DNA of 64,000 bases from Mitsuaria sp. WAJ17 (GCF_014174515.1 NZ_JACJUG010000004.1:157864-221863); one strand, 5' to 3'; shown: positions 48,990 to 60,546, counted from the first letter of the stretch. A program made the numbers and translations. The notes: a model not told the origin generated them from the sequence alone.

Positions 48990-50219
48990 TCAGCTGCGGT
49001 AGTCGGCGTTGATGGTCACGTAGTCGTGGCTCAGGTCGCAGGTCCAGACCGTGGCCTGGGCCAGGCCACGATGCAGCGTAACGCGCACCGTGATCTCCGC
49101 CTGCTTCATCACCCGCTGCCCGTCTTCCTCGCGGTAGTCGGGGTGGCGGCCGCCCTGGCGCACCACGTGCACGTCGTCCAGGAAAAGGTCGATCAGGGTC
49201 TGGTCCAGGTCGGCGATGCCGGCATAGCCCACCGCGGCCAGGATGCGCCCGAGGTTGGGGTCGCTGGCGAAGAAGGCGGTCTTGACCAGGGGCGAGTGGG
49301 CGATGGCATAGGCGGCCAGCTGGCATTCGGCCTCGTCGCGGCCGCCCTCGACCTTGACGGTGATGAACTTGGTCGCGCCTTCGCCGTCCCGCACGATGGC
49401 CTGCGCCAGCTGCTGGGCCACGGCAATGACGGCATCACGCAAGACCTGACCCTCGGGCGAGGCCAGCGACTCGATGCGCGCATGGCCAGCCTTGTGAGTG
49501 GCAATCAGCACGAAGGAGTCGTTGGTGGAGGTGTCGCCGTCGATGGTGATGCGGTTGAAGGAGGCATCGGCCGCATCACGGACCAGGCCCTGCAGCAACT
49601 CGGGCGCGATGTGGGCGTCGGTGGCCACATAGCCCAGCATGGTGGCCATGTTCGGACGGATCATGCCGGCACCCTTGGAGATACCGGTGATCGTCACGGT
49701 GCGCCCCCCGATCTGCACTTGCCGCGAGGCGGCCTTGGGCAGGGTGTCCGTGGTCATGATGCCTTCGGCGGCTTCGGCCCAGGCGTCCGCTCGCAGGGCC
49801 TCGACGGCCTTGGGCAGGCCCGCGACGATGCGGTCCACCGGCAGGGTCTCCATGATGACCCCAGTCGAGAAGGGCAGGATCTGCGCAGGCTGCAGCCCCA
49901 TCAGGCCGGCCAGGGCCTCGCAGCTCTGACGTGCCCGGGCCAGGCCGTCCTCGCCGGTACCGGCGTTGGCATTGCCGGTGTTGACCAGGATGGCGCGGAT
50001 GCCCTGCCCCGCAGCCAGGTGCTCGCGGCAGATCTGCACCGGCGCCGCGCAGAAGCGGTTCTTGGTGAACACGCCAGCGACCGAACTGCCTTCATCCAGC
50101 GCGATCACGCTGAGGTCGCGGCGATTGGCCTTGCGAACGCCCGCCATGGTGATGCCCAGGCGCACGCCGGGGACGGGATGGAGCGAGGCAGGATCGGGGG
50201 CGGTGAGATTGACGGGCAT
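48990..50219 (-). CDS. argJ: Bifunctional glutamate N-acetyltransferase / amino-acid acetyltransferase ArgJ
   Basis: A 409-residue ornithine acetyltransferase that recycles the acetyl group in arginine biosynthesis (N-acetylornithine + glutamate gives ornithine + N-acetylglutamate). The protein self-cleaves at the [14 protein letters not shown] motif near residue 185, where the threonine becomes the new N-terminal nucleophile. Other marks are [38 protein letters not shown] and the terminal [10 protein letters not shown]. Single-copy arg genes are scattered in betaproteobacteria, and no other arg gene is near. The ATG at 50217-50219 has no strong ribosome binding site, but the family starts here. 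Confidence 0.95.
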   Translation of the reverse strand: MPVNLTAPDPASLHPVPGVRLGITMAGVRKANRRDLSVIALDEGSSVAGVFTKNRFCAAPVQICREHLAAGQGIRAILVNTGNANAGTGEDGLARARQSCEALAGLMGLQPAQILPFSTGVIMETLPVDRIVAGLPKAVEALRADAWAEAAEGIMTTDTLPKAASRQVQIGGRTVTITGISKGAGMIRPNMATMLGYVATDAHIAPELLQGLVRDAADASFNRITIDGDTSTNDSFVLIATHKAGHARIESLASPEGQVLRDAVIAVAQQLAQAIVRDGEGATKFITVKVEGGRDEAECQLAAYAIAHSPLVKTAFFASDPNLGRILAAVGYAGIADLDQTLIDLFLDDVHVVRQGGRHPDYREEDGQRVMKQAEITVRVTLHRGLAQATVWTCDLSHDYVTINADYRS

Positions 50220-50368
50220 GATGCAGCAGGCTTCAGATGGCGCCCCACGGCGCCGTTCGCCGGGGATTGTAGGACTGCACCCCGGCTGCATGGATGCACT
50301 GCAGCATGGAAAAGGGGCCGGTCTACGGCAATGCGCAGGAAAGGCATCGAACGCCCGGCGCCATGACA

Positions 50369-50398
50369 AAGGGCGAGGCCCTTGCGAGCCTCGCCCTT
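50369..50398 (-). terminator. Intrinsic terminator after the PEP-CTERM pair
   Basis: AAGGGCGAGGC at 50369-50379 pairs perfectly with GCCTCGCCCTT at 50388-50398 (11 bp, loop of 8). On the minus strand TTTGTC follows. It lies 31 bp after the stop of the PEP-CTERM gene at 50430. Confidence 0.7.
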
Positions 50399-50429
50399 GT
50401 GCCTCAAACGGCCGCTCCCGTCGCGACGA

Positions 50430-51116
50430 TCAGCGGCGCTGGCGGCGCCCTGCCATGAAGCCGACGGCGCCAAGGCCCGCCAGCATCATGGCCAGGCGGC
50501 TGGGTTCCGGCACCGGCGCGATCTGGGCCACGACCAAATCCTGGTAGGTGGGGTTGCTCAGGCGGGTCAGCTCGTAGAGCGCTGGACCATGGTAGGCCTC
50601 GGCGGCGTTCAGATAGCTGTTGACCAGGTTGACGAAGCTGGTGTTGTCGGCCGCCGTACCGCCGGTCAGGTTCTGGAAATAGAAGGAGCCCGCCCCGGCC
50701 GACACGCTGAAGGCCGCGGAGCTACTCTCATGCGTGATTTCCCAGACGGCGGTCTGGAAAGCGGCTCGCTCGACCGTCGTGTCCACACTGGAGAAGGTGG
50801 TCGAGAACAGTCCCTGCAGGGCCGAGGCCTCGCGACCGCTGAAGGTCCCCAGGGAGAAAGTCTGGTAGCCGTTTTCCTGGGTGGCGTAGTCCTGCTGCAG
50901 ATCCACGCAGTAGGCGGCGAAACTCGCCCCGGTGGAGGAGGTGTAGTTCAGGACGCCGGTGCCGTAGTCGTCAGACCCCGTCGTGGTGAGCTTGATCGAC
51001 CCCGGCTGGGTGGCATCGAAGAGCAGGGACACGGTCTGGCCCTGGGCCGGCAGGCTGAGGCCCGCGAGCGCGGCCAGCGCCACACCCCAGGACACAGCAA
51101 ATTTCGTGACGTTCAT
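50430..51116 (-). CDS. PEP-CTERM protein with thioester-like YC...Q pattern
   Basis: A 228-residue exported protein. The signal peptide (MNVTKFAVSWGVALAALAGL) ends near LPAQGQ. The C-terminal sorting signal from residue 202 is VPEPSRLAMMLAGLGAVGF plus RRQRR. The body contains FAAYCVDLQQDY with C70 and RAAFQTAVWEITHES with Q121. This order (a Cys in YCVD and a Gln in a Q-x-A-x-W motif) resembles Cys-Gln thioester domains of surface adhesins. The second PEP-CTERM gene lies 80 bp upstream on the same strand, so they may form an operon. The thioester idea is inference from motif resemblance. Confidence 0.85.
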   Translation of the reverse strand: MNVTKFAVSWGVALAALAGLSLPAQGQTVSLLFDATQPGSIKLTTTGSDDYGTGVLNYTSSTGASFAAYCVDLQQDYATQENGYQTFSLGTFSGREASALQGLFSTTFSSVDTTVERAAFQTAVWEITHESSSAAFSVSAGAGSFYFQNLTGGTAADNTSFVNLVNSYLNAAEAYHGPALYELTRLSNPTYQDLVVAQIAPVPEPSRLAMMLAGLGAVGFMAGRRQRR

Positions 51117-51196
51117 CTTCGATCCCCGACGGCAGGCCGAAACACGGCTGGATCCCGAAAAACCCAGCCCCCACTCACACAGGCACAGCGGCCTGC

Positions 51197-51691
51197 TCAG
51201 GATTGGCGACGGCGACGCGCGCCCACCAGAGCGGCGGCGGCCAGGCCCGCCAGGGCCAGGGAGCCCGGCTCGGGAACGTGCAGGAAGCCCTGGAAGTTGC
51301 CGGCGGCCTTCTTCACGGTGTCCACGCCGGAGATCGTCAGGTGCCATTCACCGGCACTGAGATCGACGGCAGCCAGCTTCCAGTACTCGGTACCGGTGCT
51401 GGAGGCCGCGGCGGGCGTGAAGTCAAAGGACTGGATGCCATTGCTCAGCACGATGCTGCTGATGTGGACATCGTCCGCGGCCTTGCTGAAGGTGTGCAGC
51501 TCGCCGTGGTAGGTCTGCTTGTTCAGCACATTGAAGCTGAAATACTGGGTGAAGGCGCCCTTGGCGATGCCCAGGACACTGAAGTCGACACCCGCAGCCG
51601 TCGGGCTCAGGGGGATGTAGACCGGATCAGCATGCACCAGGGGCGCGGAGGCAGCAATGGCAGCGGCAGCAACAAAGGTCTTGATCGACAT
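51197..51691 (-). CDS. Small PEP-CTERM-anchored exported protein
   Basis: A 164-residue protein with a signal peptide (MSIKTFVAAAAIAASAPLVH, cleaved before DPVY) and a PEP-CTERM sorting tail: HVPEPGSLALAGLAAAALVG then ARRRRQS. Only about 110 residues remain after processing. They are probably beta-rich (FTQYFSFNVLNKQTYHGE, EYWKLAAVDLSAGEWHLTIS) and carry no domain I recognise. It is followed after 80 bp by another PEP-CTERM gene. Between them is a 6-bp inverted repeat (GGCTGG/CCAGCC, 51146-51169). The ATG at 51689-51691 starts the signal peptide. Confidence 0.85.
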   Translation of the reverse strand: MSIKTFVAAAAIAASAPLVHADPVYIPLSPTAAGVDFSVLGIAKGAFTQYFSFNVLNKQTYHGELHTFSKAADDVHISSIVLSNGIQSFDFTPAAASSTGTEYWKLAAVDLSAGEWHLTISGVDTVKKAAGNFQGFLHVPEPGSLALAGLAAAALVGARRRRQS

Positions 51692-51885
51692 TTCGGAAGC
51701 CCAACGATTCAGAGTTTTTTGGCATCGCAGCGGCACGGTTCATAGCCTTTGCGATGGCCTGACTGTAGAGGAGTTGCAACAATTCGCATCCCCCTCAAGC
51801 ATGTGGCCGTCCTTGAAAAGTCGTCAAATAACGCACGCTTTTGATCAGGGCCGACCTAATTACTAGCCCTCCGCCCGTCGCTCGA

Positions 51886-54630
<2,745 letters not shown>

Positions 54631-54975
54631 GCAGTGATTCTTGGACGGTAATTGGGTGGCACCAGGCTCGCCTTGGCTCGTGTTTTTCTGTGCTGGGCAG
54701 GCGGGCTGGCACGGCAGGCCTGCTGCGCCTGCGCGCAAGAAGCCCGGGAACGTTTCCGTTCCTCCATCTCGGGGCACAGCGGCCACTTGCAAGGCCCTTC
54801 GCGACAACCCCGAGCGCAACCCCTGACGTCGGTCGGAGGTACACGGGAGGATCAGCCCGATAGGCCCGCCAGGCAGCTGGACCAGGGCGGAGGACAACCG
54901 GCGGAGTTTAGCACCCGGCTCCCCTCCCCTTGCGTCCGGACGCCCACCCCGCCCTCCGGGTCTACACTGAGCGCC
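54631..54975. other. Divergent secA/dciA intergenic region
   Basis: A 345-bp gap with no convincing gene on either strand. It must contain the secA and dciA promoters. A TACACT -10-like element (54963-54968) lies 8 bp before the dciA ATG, so the dciA leader would be very short. No secM-type arrest gene is seen before secA. Confidence 0.4.
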
Positions 54976-55317
54976 ATGCGCAGACCCGACGCTCCTCCCG
55001 CCCCCAAAACCGGCGGCCCCGCGGTGCCCGACCCCACGCCGATCAGCCAGGCGCTGGCCCAGCACCAGGGCCTGGCGCGCCTGGGGCTGCTGATGCAGGA
55101 GTCGCAGCGGCGCATGGCCCTGGTGGCGCCTGCCCTGCCCGGCGCCATGACCCGCTTCGTCAAGCCCGGCCCCATTGACGAGGACGGCTGGACCTTACTC
55201 GCCGCCAATGCCGCCGTGGCCGCCAAGCTGCGCCAGCTGCAGCCTCGGCTGGAAGCCCGCCTGCAGGAGCAGGGTCTGCAGCCCAGCCGGGTGCGGATCA
55301 AGGTGCAGCAGGGCTGA
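54976..55317 (+). CDS. dciA: DciA-like replicative helicase loader (DUF721)
   Basis: A 113-residue protein of the DUF721 type. After a Pro-rich start ([14 protein letters not shown]), the helical core runs from [20 protein letters not shown] through [20 protein letters not shown] to the end. DciA binds the DnaB helicase and is needed for loading in bacteria lacking DnaC. Position next to secA is a known genomic neighbourhood for dciA in proteobacteria. The shortness and few fixed motifs make the family match moderate. A strong terminator follows. Confidence 0.75.
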   Translation: MRRPDAPPAPKTGGPAVPDPTPISQALAQHQGLARLGLLMQESQRRMALVAPALPGAMTRFVKPGPIDEDGWTLLAANAAVAAKLRQLQPRLEARLQEQGLQPSRVRIKVQQG

Positions 55318-55339
55318 GGTCTTCCTGGGGCCACAAAGC

Positions 55340-55366
55340 AAAACACAGGCGCGGGGCCTGTGTTTT
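55340..55366 (+). terminator. Intrinsic terminator after dciA
   Basis: AAAACACAGGC at 55340-55350 pairs with GCCTGTGTTTT at 55356-55366 (11 bp, loop of 5), ending in TTTT on the plus strand. It lies 22 bp after the dciA stop. The A-rich left arm means it can also act on the minus strand, after tRNA-Thr. Confidence 0.8.
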
Positions 55367-55394
55367 CTCGCAAGCACAGGCGCGGGGCCTGTGT
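55343..55394. repeat. Duplicated hairpin (direct repeat of an inverted repeat)
   Basis: The 20-base unit ending in CACAGGCGCGGGGCCTGTGT occurs at 55343-55362 and again at 55375-55394, the two 12 bases apart. Each copy forms the same GC-rich stem with a GCGGG loop. The first copy is the dciA terminator. The second lies between it and the 3' end of the tRNA. Confidence 0.85.
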
Positions 55395-55406
55395 CTTCAT
55401 GGGGTC

Positions 55407-55482
55407 TGGTGCCGGCTATCGGATTCGAACTGATGACCTACCGCTTACAAGGCGGTTGCTCTACCAACTGAGCTAAGCCGGC
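55407..55482 (-). tRNA. tRNA-Thr (anticodon UGU)
   Basis: The minus strand reads GCCGGCTTAGCTCAGTTGG at the 5' end, has the anticodon loop CTTGTAA (anticodon TGT, so threonine), a TTCGAAT T-loop, and ends in an encoded CCA at 55407-55409. The acceptor stem GCCGGCT pairs with AGCCGGC. The 76-base length is normal. It is encoded alone, just upstream of the duplicated hairpin. Confidence 0.97.
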
Positions 55483-55573
55483 TGTGATGAATGACCAGGA
55501 CCGGAGTCCTTGGCAGGCGCGCATTGTAGAGGCATTCCGCAGACATGCTCACCCGCCGCGCGCCGCGCATCGT

Positions 55574-56137
55574 TCACTTGATGCGTTTAAGCGTCGGCCT
55601 CGGCCCCGGATCATCACCGGGCCCGCCCGCCGGGCCTTCGCCAGGCGGCGGAGTCTCGAAGGACTCCGACACGGCCTCGTCGGAGCCCGGTGCGGCCGGT
55701 GCCGGCGCCAGGCGCAGGCCCTTGGGCGCCAGCTTCGGCGCGGACTTCGGCGCCGCCTGGGGCGCCGACTTCACTGCCGAAGCCGGATCCGCCTCGACAG
55801 CAGGCGCCGGGAAGGCCATGCCCTGCCCATTCTCACGGGCGTAGATGGCCACCACATGGTCCACCGGCACGATGATCTCGCGCGCCACACCGCCGAAGCG
55901 GGCCTTGAACTGGATGAACTCGTTGCCGAGGTCCAGGCCATTGGTGGCATCGAAACCCACGTTGAGCACGATCTCGTTGTTGCTGACGTACTCCAGCGGC
56001 ACCTGCACCGAACGGTCGACCTGCACCGCGATGTAGGGGGTGAAGCCGTTGTCGGTGCACCAGTCGTGCAGGGCCCGGATGAGGTAGGGCCGCGTGGAGG
56101 TGCCGGTGGGCGCGCCACCGTCGGGGGTCTGGTCCAT
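55574..56137 (-). CDS. sspB: ClpXP protease specificity-enhancing factor SspB
   Basis: A 187-residue adaptor that tethers ssrA-tagged and other substrates to ClpXP. The folded domain covers residues 15-105 (RPYLIRALHDWCTDNGFTPY, VPLEYVSNNEIVLNVGF, GVAREIIVPVDHVVAIYARE). A long Pro/Ala-rich flexible tail follows, ending in RPTLKRIK, the ClpX-docking peptide. It is 12 bp after sspA, the standard sspA-sspB operon. Confidence 0.95.
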   Translation of the reverse strand: MDQTPDGGAPTGTSTRPYLIRALHDWCTDNGFTPYIAVQVDRSVQVPLEYVSNNEIVLNVGFDATNGLDLGNEFIQFKARFGGVAREIIVPVDHVVAIYARENGQGMAFPAPAVEADPASAVKSAPQAAPKSAPKLAPKGLRLAPAPAAPGSDEAVSESFETPPPGEGPAGGPGDDPGPRPTLKRIK

Positions 56138-56149
56138 GGCAGCAGCGAC

Positions 56150-56767
56150 TTACTTGCGCATCACCTTTTCGGAGGGCGTCAGCGCCTCGATGTAGGCCGG
56201 ACGCGAGAAGATGCGCTCGGCGTACTTCAGCAGCGGCAGGGCGTTCTTGGACATGTCGATGCCGTAGTAGTCCAGGCGCCACAGCAGCGGGGCGATGGCC
56301 ACGTCCAGCATGGAGAAGTCATCGCCCAGCATGTACTTGTTCTTCAGGAAGATGGGCGCCAGCTGCGTCAGGCGATCGCGGATCTGCGAGCGGGCCTTCT
56401 CCAGCTGCTTATCCGTCGGCTTGACGGCCTGGCCGCGGTTCTCCAGCACATTGACGTGGGCGAACAGCTCCTTCTCGAAGTTCAGCAGGAACAGGCGCAC
56501 GCGGGCGCGAGCGACCGGGTCCCCGGGCATCAGCTGCGGGTGCGGGAAGCGCTCGTCGATGTACTCGTTGATGATGTGCGACTCATACAGGATGAGGTCG
56601 CGCTCAACGAGGATGGGCACCTCGTTGTACGGGTTCATCAGCGCGATGTCTTCCGGCTTGGCGAACAGATCGACGTCACGGATTTCGAAGTCCATGCCCT
56701 TTTCAAACAGCACGAAGCGGCAACGGTGCGAGTAGGGGCAAGTGGTTCCAGAATAAAGCACCATCAT
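56150..56767 (-). CDS. sspA: Stringent starvation protein SspA
   Basis: A 205-residue glutathione-S-transferase-fold protein that binds RNA polymerase in starvation and acid stress. The thioredoxin-like half has LYSGTTCPYSHRCRFVLFEK and NEVPILVERDLILYESHIIN; the helical half has RVRLFLLNFEKELFAHVNVL and DFSMLDVAIAPLLWRLDYYG. Two ATG codons are adjacent; the first (56765-56767) has GGAGT 12 bases upstream. It is followed by sspB and preceded by petC, the common betaproteobacterial order. Confidence 0.95.
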   Translation of the reverse strand: MMVLYSGTTCPYSHRCRFVLFEKGMDFEIRDVDLFAKPEDIALMNPYNEVPILVERDLILYESHIINEYIDERFPHPQLMPGDPVARARVRLFLLNFEKELFAHVNVLENRGQAVKPTDKQLEKARSQIRDRLTQLAPIFLKNKYMLGDDFSMLDVAIAPLLWRLDYYGIDMSKNALPLLKYAERIFSRPAYIEALTPSEKVMRK

Positions 56768-56841
56768 GGCGGCGGACTCCTGAGTTCAGGTCAACAATCG
56801 ATTCCGTGTGCCCGACATGGTAGCGGCACACAAAAGGCAAA

Positions 56842-56874
56842 CGCAGTGGGTGCCCGCGAAGGCCTCCCACTGCG
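56842..56874 (-). terminator. Intrinsic terminator of the petABC operon
   Basis: CGCAGTGGG at 56842-56850 pairs with CCCACTGCG at 56866-56874 (9 bp, loop of 15). On the minus strand the stem is followed by TTTGCCTTTTG. It lies 36 bp after the petC stop and before sspA. A further GGGCCC inverted repeat sits at 56880-56903. Confidence 0.65.
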
Positions 56875-56909
56875 CAACAGGGCCCGGCTGGCGGCCAGGG
56901 CCCGAAGGC

Positions 56910-57680
56910 TTACTTCACATCCTTCCAGTAGGACGCATTCAGGCGCCAGGCAAACAGGGTGAAGATGCCCAGACCCAGCAGCACGAGCACACCCAGGCGG
57001 AAACGCTGAGCCTGCGCCGGCTCGCCCATCCACTGCAGATAGGCGACCAGGTCACCCACGGCATTGTCATAGGCGCGCGCATCCATGGTGCCGGGGGTCA
57101 GTTGCTCGAATCCCTTGAAGACATGGGTCTTCTTGGACGGATCATGCGGATCGGCTTCCTCGACGAACTTGGCGGCACGCTGACCCTGCAGCTCCCACAG
57201 CACATGCGGCATGGCGACGCTGGGGAAGGCCAGGTTGTTCCAACCCGTGGCCTTGGTCTCGTCGCGGTAGAAGGTCCGCATGTAGGTGTAGAGGTAGTCG
57301 GCACCGGAGCCCTTGGCGCCATCGGCGCGCGAGCGGGCGATCACGGTCAGGTCCGGCGGGGTGGCGCCGAACCAGTCCTTGGCCTGCTTGGGGTCCAGGG
57401 AGACCTTCATGACGTCGCCCACCTTCTCGGAGGCGAACATCAGGTTGCCCTTGATCTGGGCTTCGGTCAGGCCGATGTCACGCAGGCGGTTGTAGCGCAT
57501 GAACGCGGCCGCATGGCAGTTCAGGCAGTAGTTGACGAAGAGCTTGGCGCCGTTTTGAAGGGACGCCACGTCCGTCATCTTTTCCTTGGGGAACTTGTCC
57601 CACTCCATGCCGCCGGTGTTGGCCATGGCACCCGAGGCCAGGCCCAGGCCGATCAGCAGCGTAGCGATGAATTTCTTCAT
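56910..57680 (-). CDS. petC: Cytochrome c1, ubiquinol-cytochrome c reductase
   Basis: A 256-residue heme c subunit of the bc1 complex that passes electrons from the Rieske protein to cytochrome c. The signal peptide (MKKFIATLLIGLGLASGAMA) leads into a mature periplasmic domain with heme motif CLNCHA near residue 52 and the axial methionine in VAMPHVLWELQG. A C-terminal membrane anchor (LGVLVLLGLGIFTLFAW) is followed by a short basic tail. The ATG at 57678-57680 has AGGAG upstream. It is last in petABC, 21 bp after petB. Confidence 0.96.
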   Translation of the reverse strand: MKKFIATLLIGLGLASGAMANTGGMEWDKFPKEKMTDVASLQNGAKLFVNYCLNCHAAAFMRYNRLRDIGLTEAQIKGNLMFASEKVGDVMKVSLDPKQAKDWFGATPPDLTVIARSRADGAKGSGADYLYTYMRTFYRDETKATGWNNLAFPSVAMPHVLWELQGQRAAKFVEEADPHDPSKKTHVFKGFEQLTPGTMDARAYDNAVGDLVAYLQWMGEPAQAQRFRLGVLVLLGLGIFTLFAWRLNASYWKDVK

Positions 57681-57701
57681 GAGATGCAACTCCTGGACTG
57701 A

Positions 57702-59102
57702 TCAGTGGGGGTGGAAGGTGACGCGGTCAGGCACAGGCTTGAACACGCCTTGCTTGCTCCACCACGGCATCAGCAGGAAGAAACCGAAGTAGTACAGGGT
57801 GCCGATCTGGGCCACGAGGGTGCCGATCTCGGTCGGGGGCTGGATGCCCAGGTAGGCCAGCACCAGGAAGAAGACCACGAACACGCCGTAGACATACTTG
57901 TGCCAGTCCGGGCGATAGCGGATCGACTTCACCGGGCTGTGGTCCAGCCAGGGCAGGAAGAACAGGATCACCACGGCGCCACCCATCACGACCACGCCCC
58001 AGAACTTCGCGTCGAAGGTCTTGAGCAGGAAGATGGCGACGGCGGCGATCACCAGCGCGGCGATCTTGCCCTTGCCCGAGAAGGTGCCCTTGAGCACGGC
58101 CAGCACGGCGCCCAGGCCCACGATCACCGACAGCACATTGACCATCACATCGGTCGTGGCGCGCAGCATCGAGTAGAAGGGCGTGAAGTACCAGACCGGC
58201 GCGATGTGCGGCGGGGTCTTCAGGGGGTCGGCCGGGATGAAGTTGTTGTACTCCAGGAAGTAGCCGCCCAGCTCAGGCGCGAAGAAGATGATGGCGGAGA
58301 ACACCATCAGGAACAGGCCCACGCCGTAGATGTCGTGCACGCTGTAGTAGGGATGGAAGGGGATGCCGTCCAGCGGGCGGCCCTGCGCATCCTTCTTGGC
58401 CTTGATCTCAACGCCGTCCGGGTTGTTGGAACCCACTTCGTGCAGCGCGATGATGTGCGCCACCACCAGGCCCAGCAGGACCAGGGGCACGGCGATCACG
58501 TGGAAGCTGAAGAAGCGGTTCAGGGTGGCGTCACCGACGACGTAGTCGCCGCGGATCATCAGGGCCAGGTCGTTGCCGACGAAGGGCACGGCGGCAAACA
58601 GGTTCACGATCACCTGCGCGCCCCAGTAGGACATCTGGCCCCAGGGCAGCAGATAGCCCATGAAGGCCTCGGCCATCAGGCACAGGAAGATGGCGCAGCC
58701 GAAGATCCAGACCAGCTCGCGGGGCTTGCGGTACGAGCCGTACAGCAGGCCGCGGAACATGTGCAAGTACACGACCACGAAGAAGGCGGAGGCGCCCGTC
58801 GAGTGCATGTAGCGGATCAGCCAGCCCCAGGGCACGTCGCGCATGATGTACTCGACCGAGGCGAAGGCCACGGCGGCATCCGGCTTGTAGTGCATCACCA
58901 GGAAGATGCCGGTGACGATCTGGATCACCAGCACCAGCATGGCCAGGGAGCCGAAGATGTACCACCAGTTGAAGTTCTTCGGAGCGTAGTACTCCGACAT
59001 GTGCTCCCGGTACATCTTGCTGAGCGGGAAGCGATTGTCCACCCAGGTCAGCAGTTGCTCGCCCACGGACGCGCCTGCGGGAGCTTCTTTGAATTCAGCC
59101 AT
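57702..59102 (-). CDS. petB: Cytochrome b, ubiquinol-cytochrome c reductase
   Basis: A 466-residue integral subunit carrying the two b hemes and the quinol sites. The N-terminal half has the heme-ligand helices (LVMHYKPDAAVAFASVEYIM, RYMHSTGASAFFVVVYLHMF, FFSFHVIAVPLVLLGLVVAH) and GYLLPWGQMSYWGAQVIVN. The Qo-site motif appears here as PADPLKTPPHIAPVWYF, the usual PEWY region being PVWY. About ten hydrophobic helices are present; the C-terminal two go beyond the eight of the core, as in other betaproteobacterial forms. It has GAGG before the ATG at 59100-59102 and lies 20 bp after petA. Confidence 0.96.
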   Translation of the reverse strand: MAEFKEAPAGASVGEQLLTWVDNRFPLSKMYREHMSEYYAPKNFNWWYIFGSLAMLVLVIQIVTGIFLVMHYKPDAAVAFASVEYIMRDVPWGWLIRYMHSTGASAFFVVVYLHMFRGLLYGSYRKPRELVWIFGCAIFLCLMAEAFMGYLLPWGQMSYWGAQVIVNLFAAVPFVGNDLALMIRGDYVVGDATLNRFFSFHVIAVPLVLLGLVVAHIIALHEVGSNNPDGVEIKAKKDAQGRPLDGIPFHPYYSVHDIYGVGLFLMVFSAIIFFAPELGGYFLEYNNFIPADPLKTPPHIAPVWYFTPFYSMLRATTDVMVNVLSVIVGLGAVLAVLKGTFSGKGKIAALVIAAVAIFLLKTFDAKFWGVVVMGGAVVILFFLPWLDHSPVKSIRYRPDWHKYVYGVFVVFFLVLAYLGIQPPTEIGTLVAQIGTLYYFGFFLLMPWWSKQGVFKPVPDRVTFHPH

Positions 59103-59122
59103 ATCGACCTCTGTCCTCTCGC

Positions 59123-59719
59123 TTAGGCAGCCTTGTCCTCACCAATCAGGAGCTTGGTGTCGGACAGATACATATGGGGAGGCACCTCGAGGTTGTCGGG
59201 TGCGGGCTTGTTCTTGAACACGCGGCCGGCCAGGTCGAAGGTCGAGCCGTGGCAGGGGCAGAGGAAGCCGCCGTTCCAGTCGTCCGGCAGCGAAGGCTGC
59301 GGGCCGGCCTGGAACTTATCCGAGGGAGAGCAGCCCAGGTGCGAGCAGATGCCCACGCCCACGAAGTACTCGGGCTTGATCGAGCGGTAGCCGTTCTTGG
59401 CGTAATCCGGCGTCGGGTAGGCGGTGCGCTTGGATTCCGGATCAGCCAGCTGCGGATCGTTCTTCTTCAGGGCTTCCAGTTGCTCGGGCGTACGACGCAC
59501 GATCCACACCGGCTTGCCGCGCCATTCCACCGTCAGCTTCTCGCCCGGCTTCAGGCTGCTGATATCCACTTCCACGGCTGCACCGGCAGCCTTGGCGCGC
59601 TCAGACGGCGCGAAGGTACTGACAAAGGGCACGGCGGTCGCGACGCCGACACCGGCACCGGCGCAACTGGTGGCGATGAGCCACGTGCGCTTGCCTTGGT
59701 CCACTTGCTGGTCACTCAT
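59123..59719 (-). CDS. petA: Rieske iron-sulfur subunit, ubiquinol-cytochrome c reductase
   Basis: A 198-residue subunit with a 2Fe-2S cluster that accepts electrons from ubiquinol. The cluster ligands are in CSHLGC and CPCHGS, near residues 128 and 155. An N-terminal transmembrane anchor (TWLIATSCAGAGVGVATAVP) starts with Gln/Lys-Arg before it, similar to Tat-exported Rieske anchors. The ATG at 59717-59719 has GAGGA upstream. It is the first gene of petABC; the 238-bp gap to mscL holds the operon promoter. Confidence 0.96.
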   Translation of the reverse strand: MSDQQVDQGKRTWLIATSCAGAGVGVATAVPFVSTFAPSERAKAAGAAVEVDISSLKPGEKLTVEWRGKPVWIVRRTPEQLEALKKNDPQLADPESKRTAYPTPDYAKNGYRSIKPEYFVGVGICSHLGCSPSDKFQAGPQPSLPDDWNGGFLCPCHGSTFDLAGRVFKNKPAPDNLEVPPHMYLSDTKLLIGEDKAA

Positions 59720-59957
59720 GAGGGTCCTCAAAGGAGACTTCTGATCGGGAGCAACCGCGGATTCTAGCGGACGCCCACCCCCACCCTGACTTGATGCACC
59801 TCCGGGAATACGCAAATCGTCTCGCCGAGGCATCAGTTCAGCGCTGCAGCACGCACCCGCGAAGGAAATCCCCGTGTTTGGCCCGATTTGCGACGCCTTC
59901 AAACGTAGACAATAGCGCCACAACGCAGCCGGGATCCTCCCGCAGGAGCAGATGAAG

Positions 59958-60395
59958 ATGGGAATGCTGAGCGAGTTCAGGGAATTTGCCGTCAAGGGCA
60001 ATGTGGTGGATCTCGCCGTGGGCGTGATCATCGGCGGCGCCTTCGGCAAGATCGTCGATTCGATGGTCAAGGACCTGATCATGCCGCTGGTGGGCAAGGT
60101 GGTCGGCGGTCTGGACTTCTCCAACTACTTCATCATGCTGGGCACCGTGCCGGCGGACTTCAAGGGCCCGCAGACCTACGACGCCCTGACCAAGGCCGGC
60201 GTGCCCCTCTTCGCCTACGGCAGTTTCCTGACCGTGCTGCTCAACTTCATCATCCTGGCCTTCATCATCTTCATGATGGTCAAGCAGATCAACCGCCTGA
60301 AGCGCAACGAGCCGGCGCCGTCACCGGCTGTGGAGCCGGTGACGCCCGAGGACATCGTCCTGCTGCGCGAGATCCGCGATTCGCTCAAGCGCTGA
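59958..60395 (+). CDS. mscL: Large-conductance mechanosensitive channel MscL
   Basis: A 145-residue pentameric tension-gated channel that releases solutes on hypo-osmotic shock. The N-terminal helix and TM1 are [20 protein letters not shown], followed by the periplasmic loop ([15 protein letters not shown]) and TM2 [20 protein letters not shown]. The cytoplasmic helix is ...[14 protein letters not shown]. Two ATG codons compete: 59952, only 3 bases after AGGAG, and 59958, 9 bases after it. The second is given. Confidence 0.96.
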   Translation: MGMLSEFREFAVKGNVVDLAVGVIIGGAFGKIVDSMVKDLIMPLVGKVVGGLDFSNYFIMLGTVPADFKGPQTYDALTKAGVPLFAYGSFLTVLLNFIILAFIIFMMVKQINRLKRNEPAPSPAVEPVTPEDIVLLREIRDSLKR

Positions 60396-60546
60396 GAAAG
60401 CCTTCACGCCTGCCGGCCCGGGAATTGCGGTACCGTGCCTTCCGGCGCGCGCAGGCTGCGCTTGGTCACAACATGAGTTTTCAAATCCACGGATACTTGG
60501 CAAGCGTCGCGCCCCCTGACGTGGCAAGCGCCCGGCCCCCTCGTCC

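Noticed and set aside
51729..51750. Sigma-54-like GGCACGG sequence upstream of the PEP-CTERM gene at 51197-51691
   Set aside because: It lies on the plus strand and would read away from the gene. The -12 element is poor.
57702..59102. Cytochrome b as a fusion with another protein because of its 466-residue length
   Set aside because: The extra C-terminal part is hydrophobic and continuous with the cytochrome b fold, as in other betaproteobacteria; cytochrome c1 is a separate gene.
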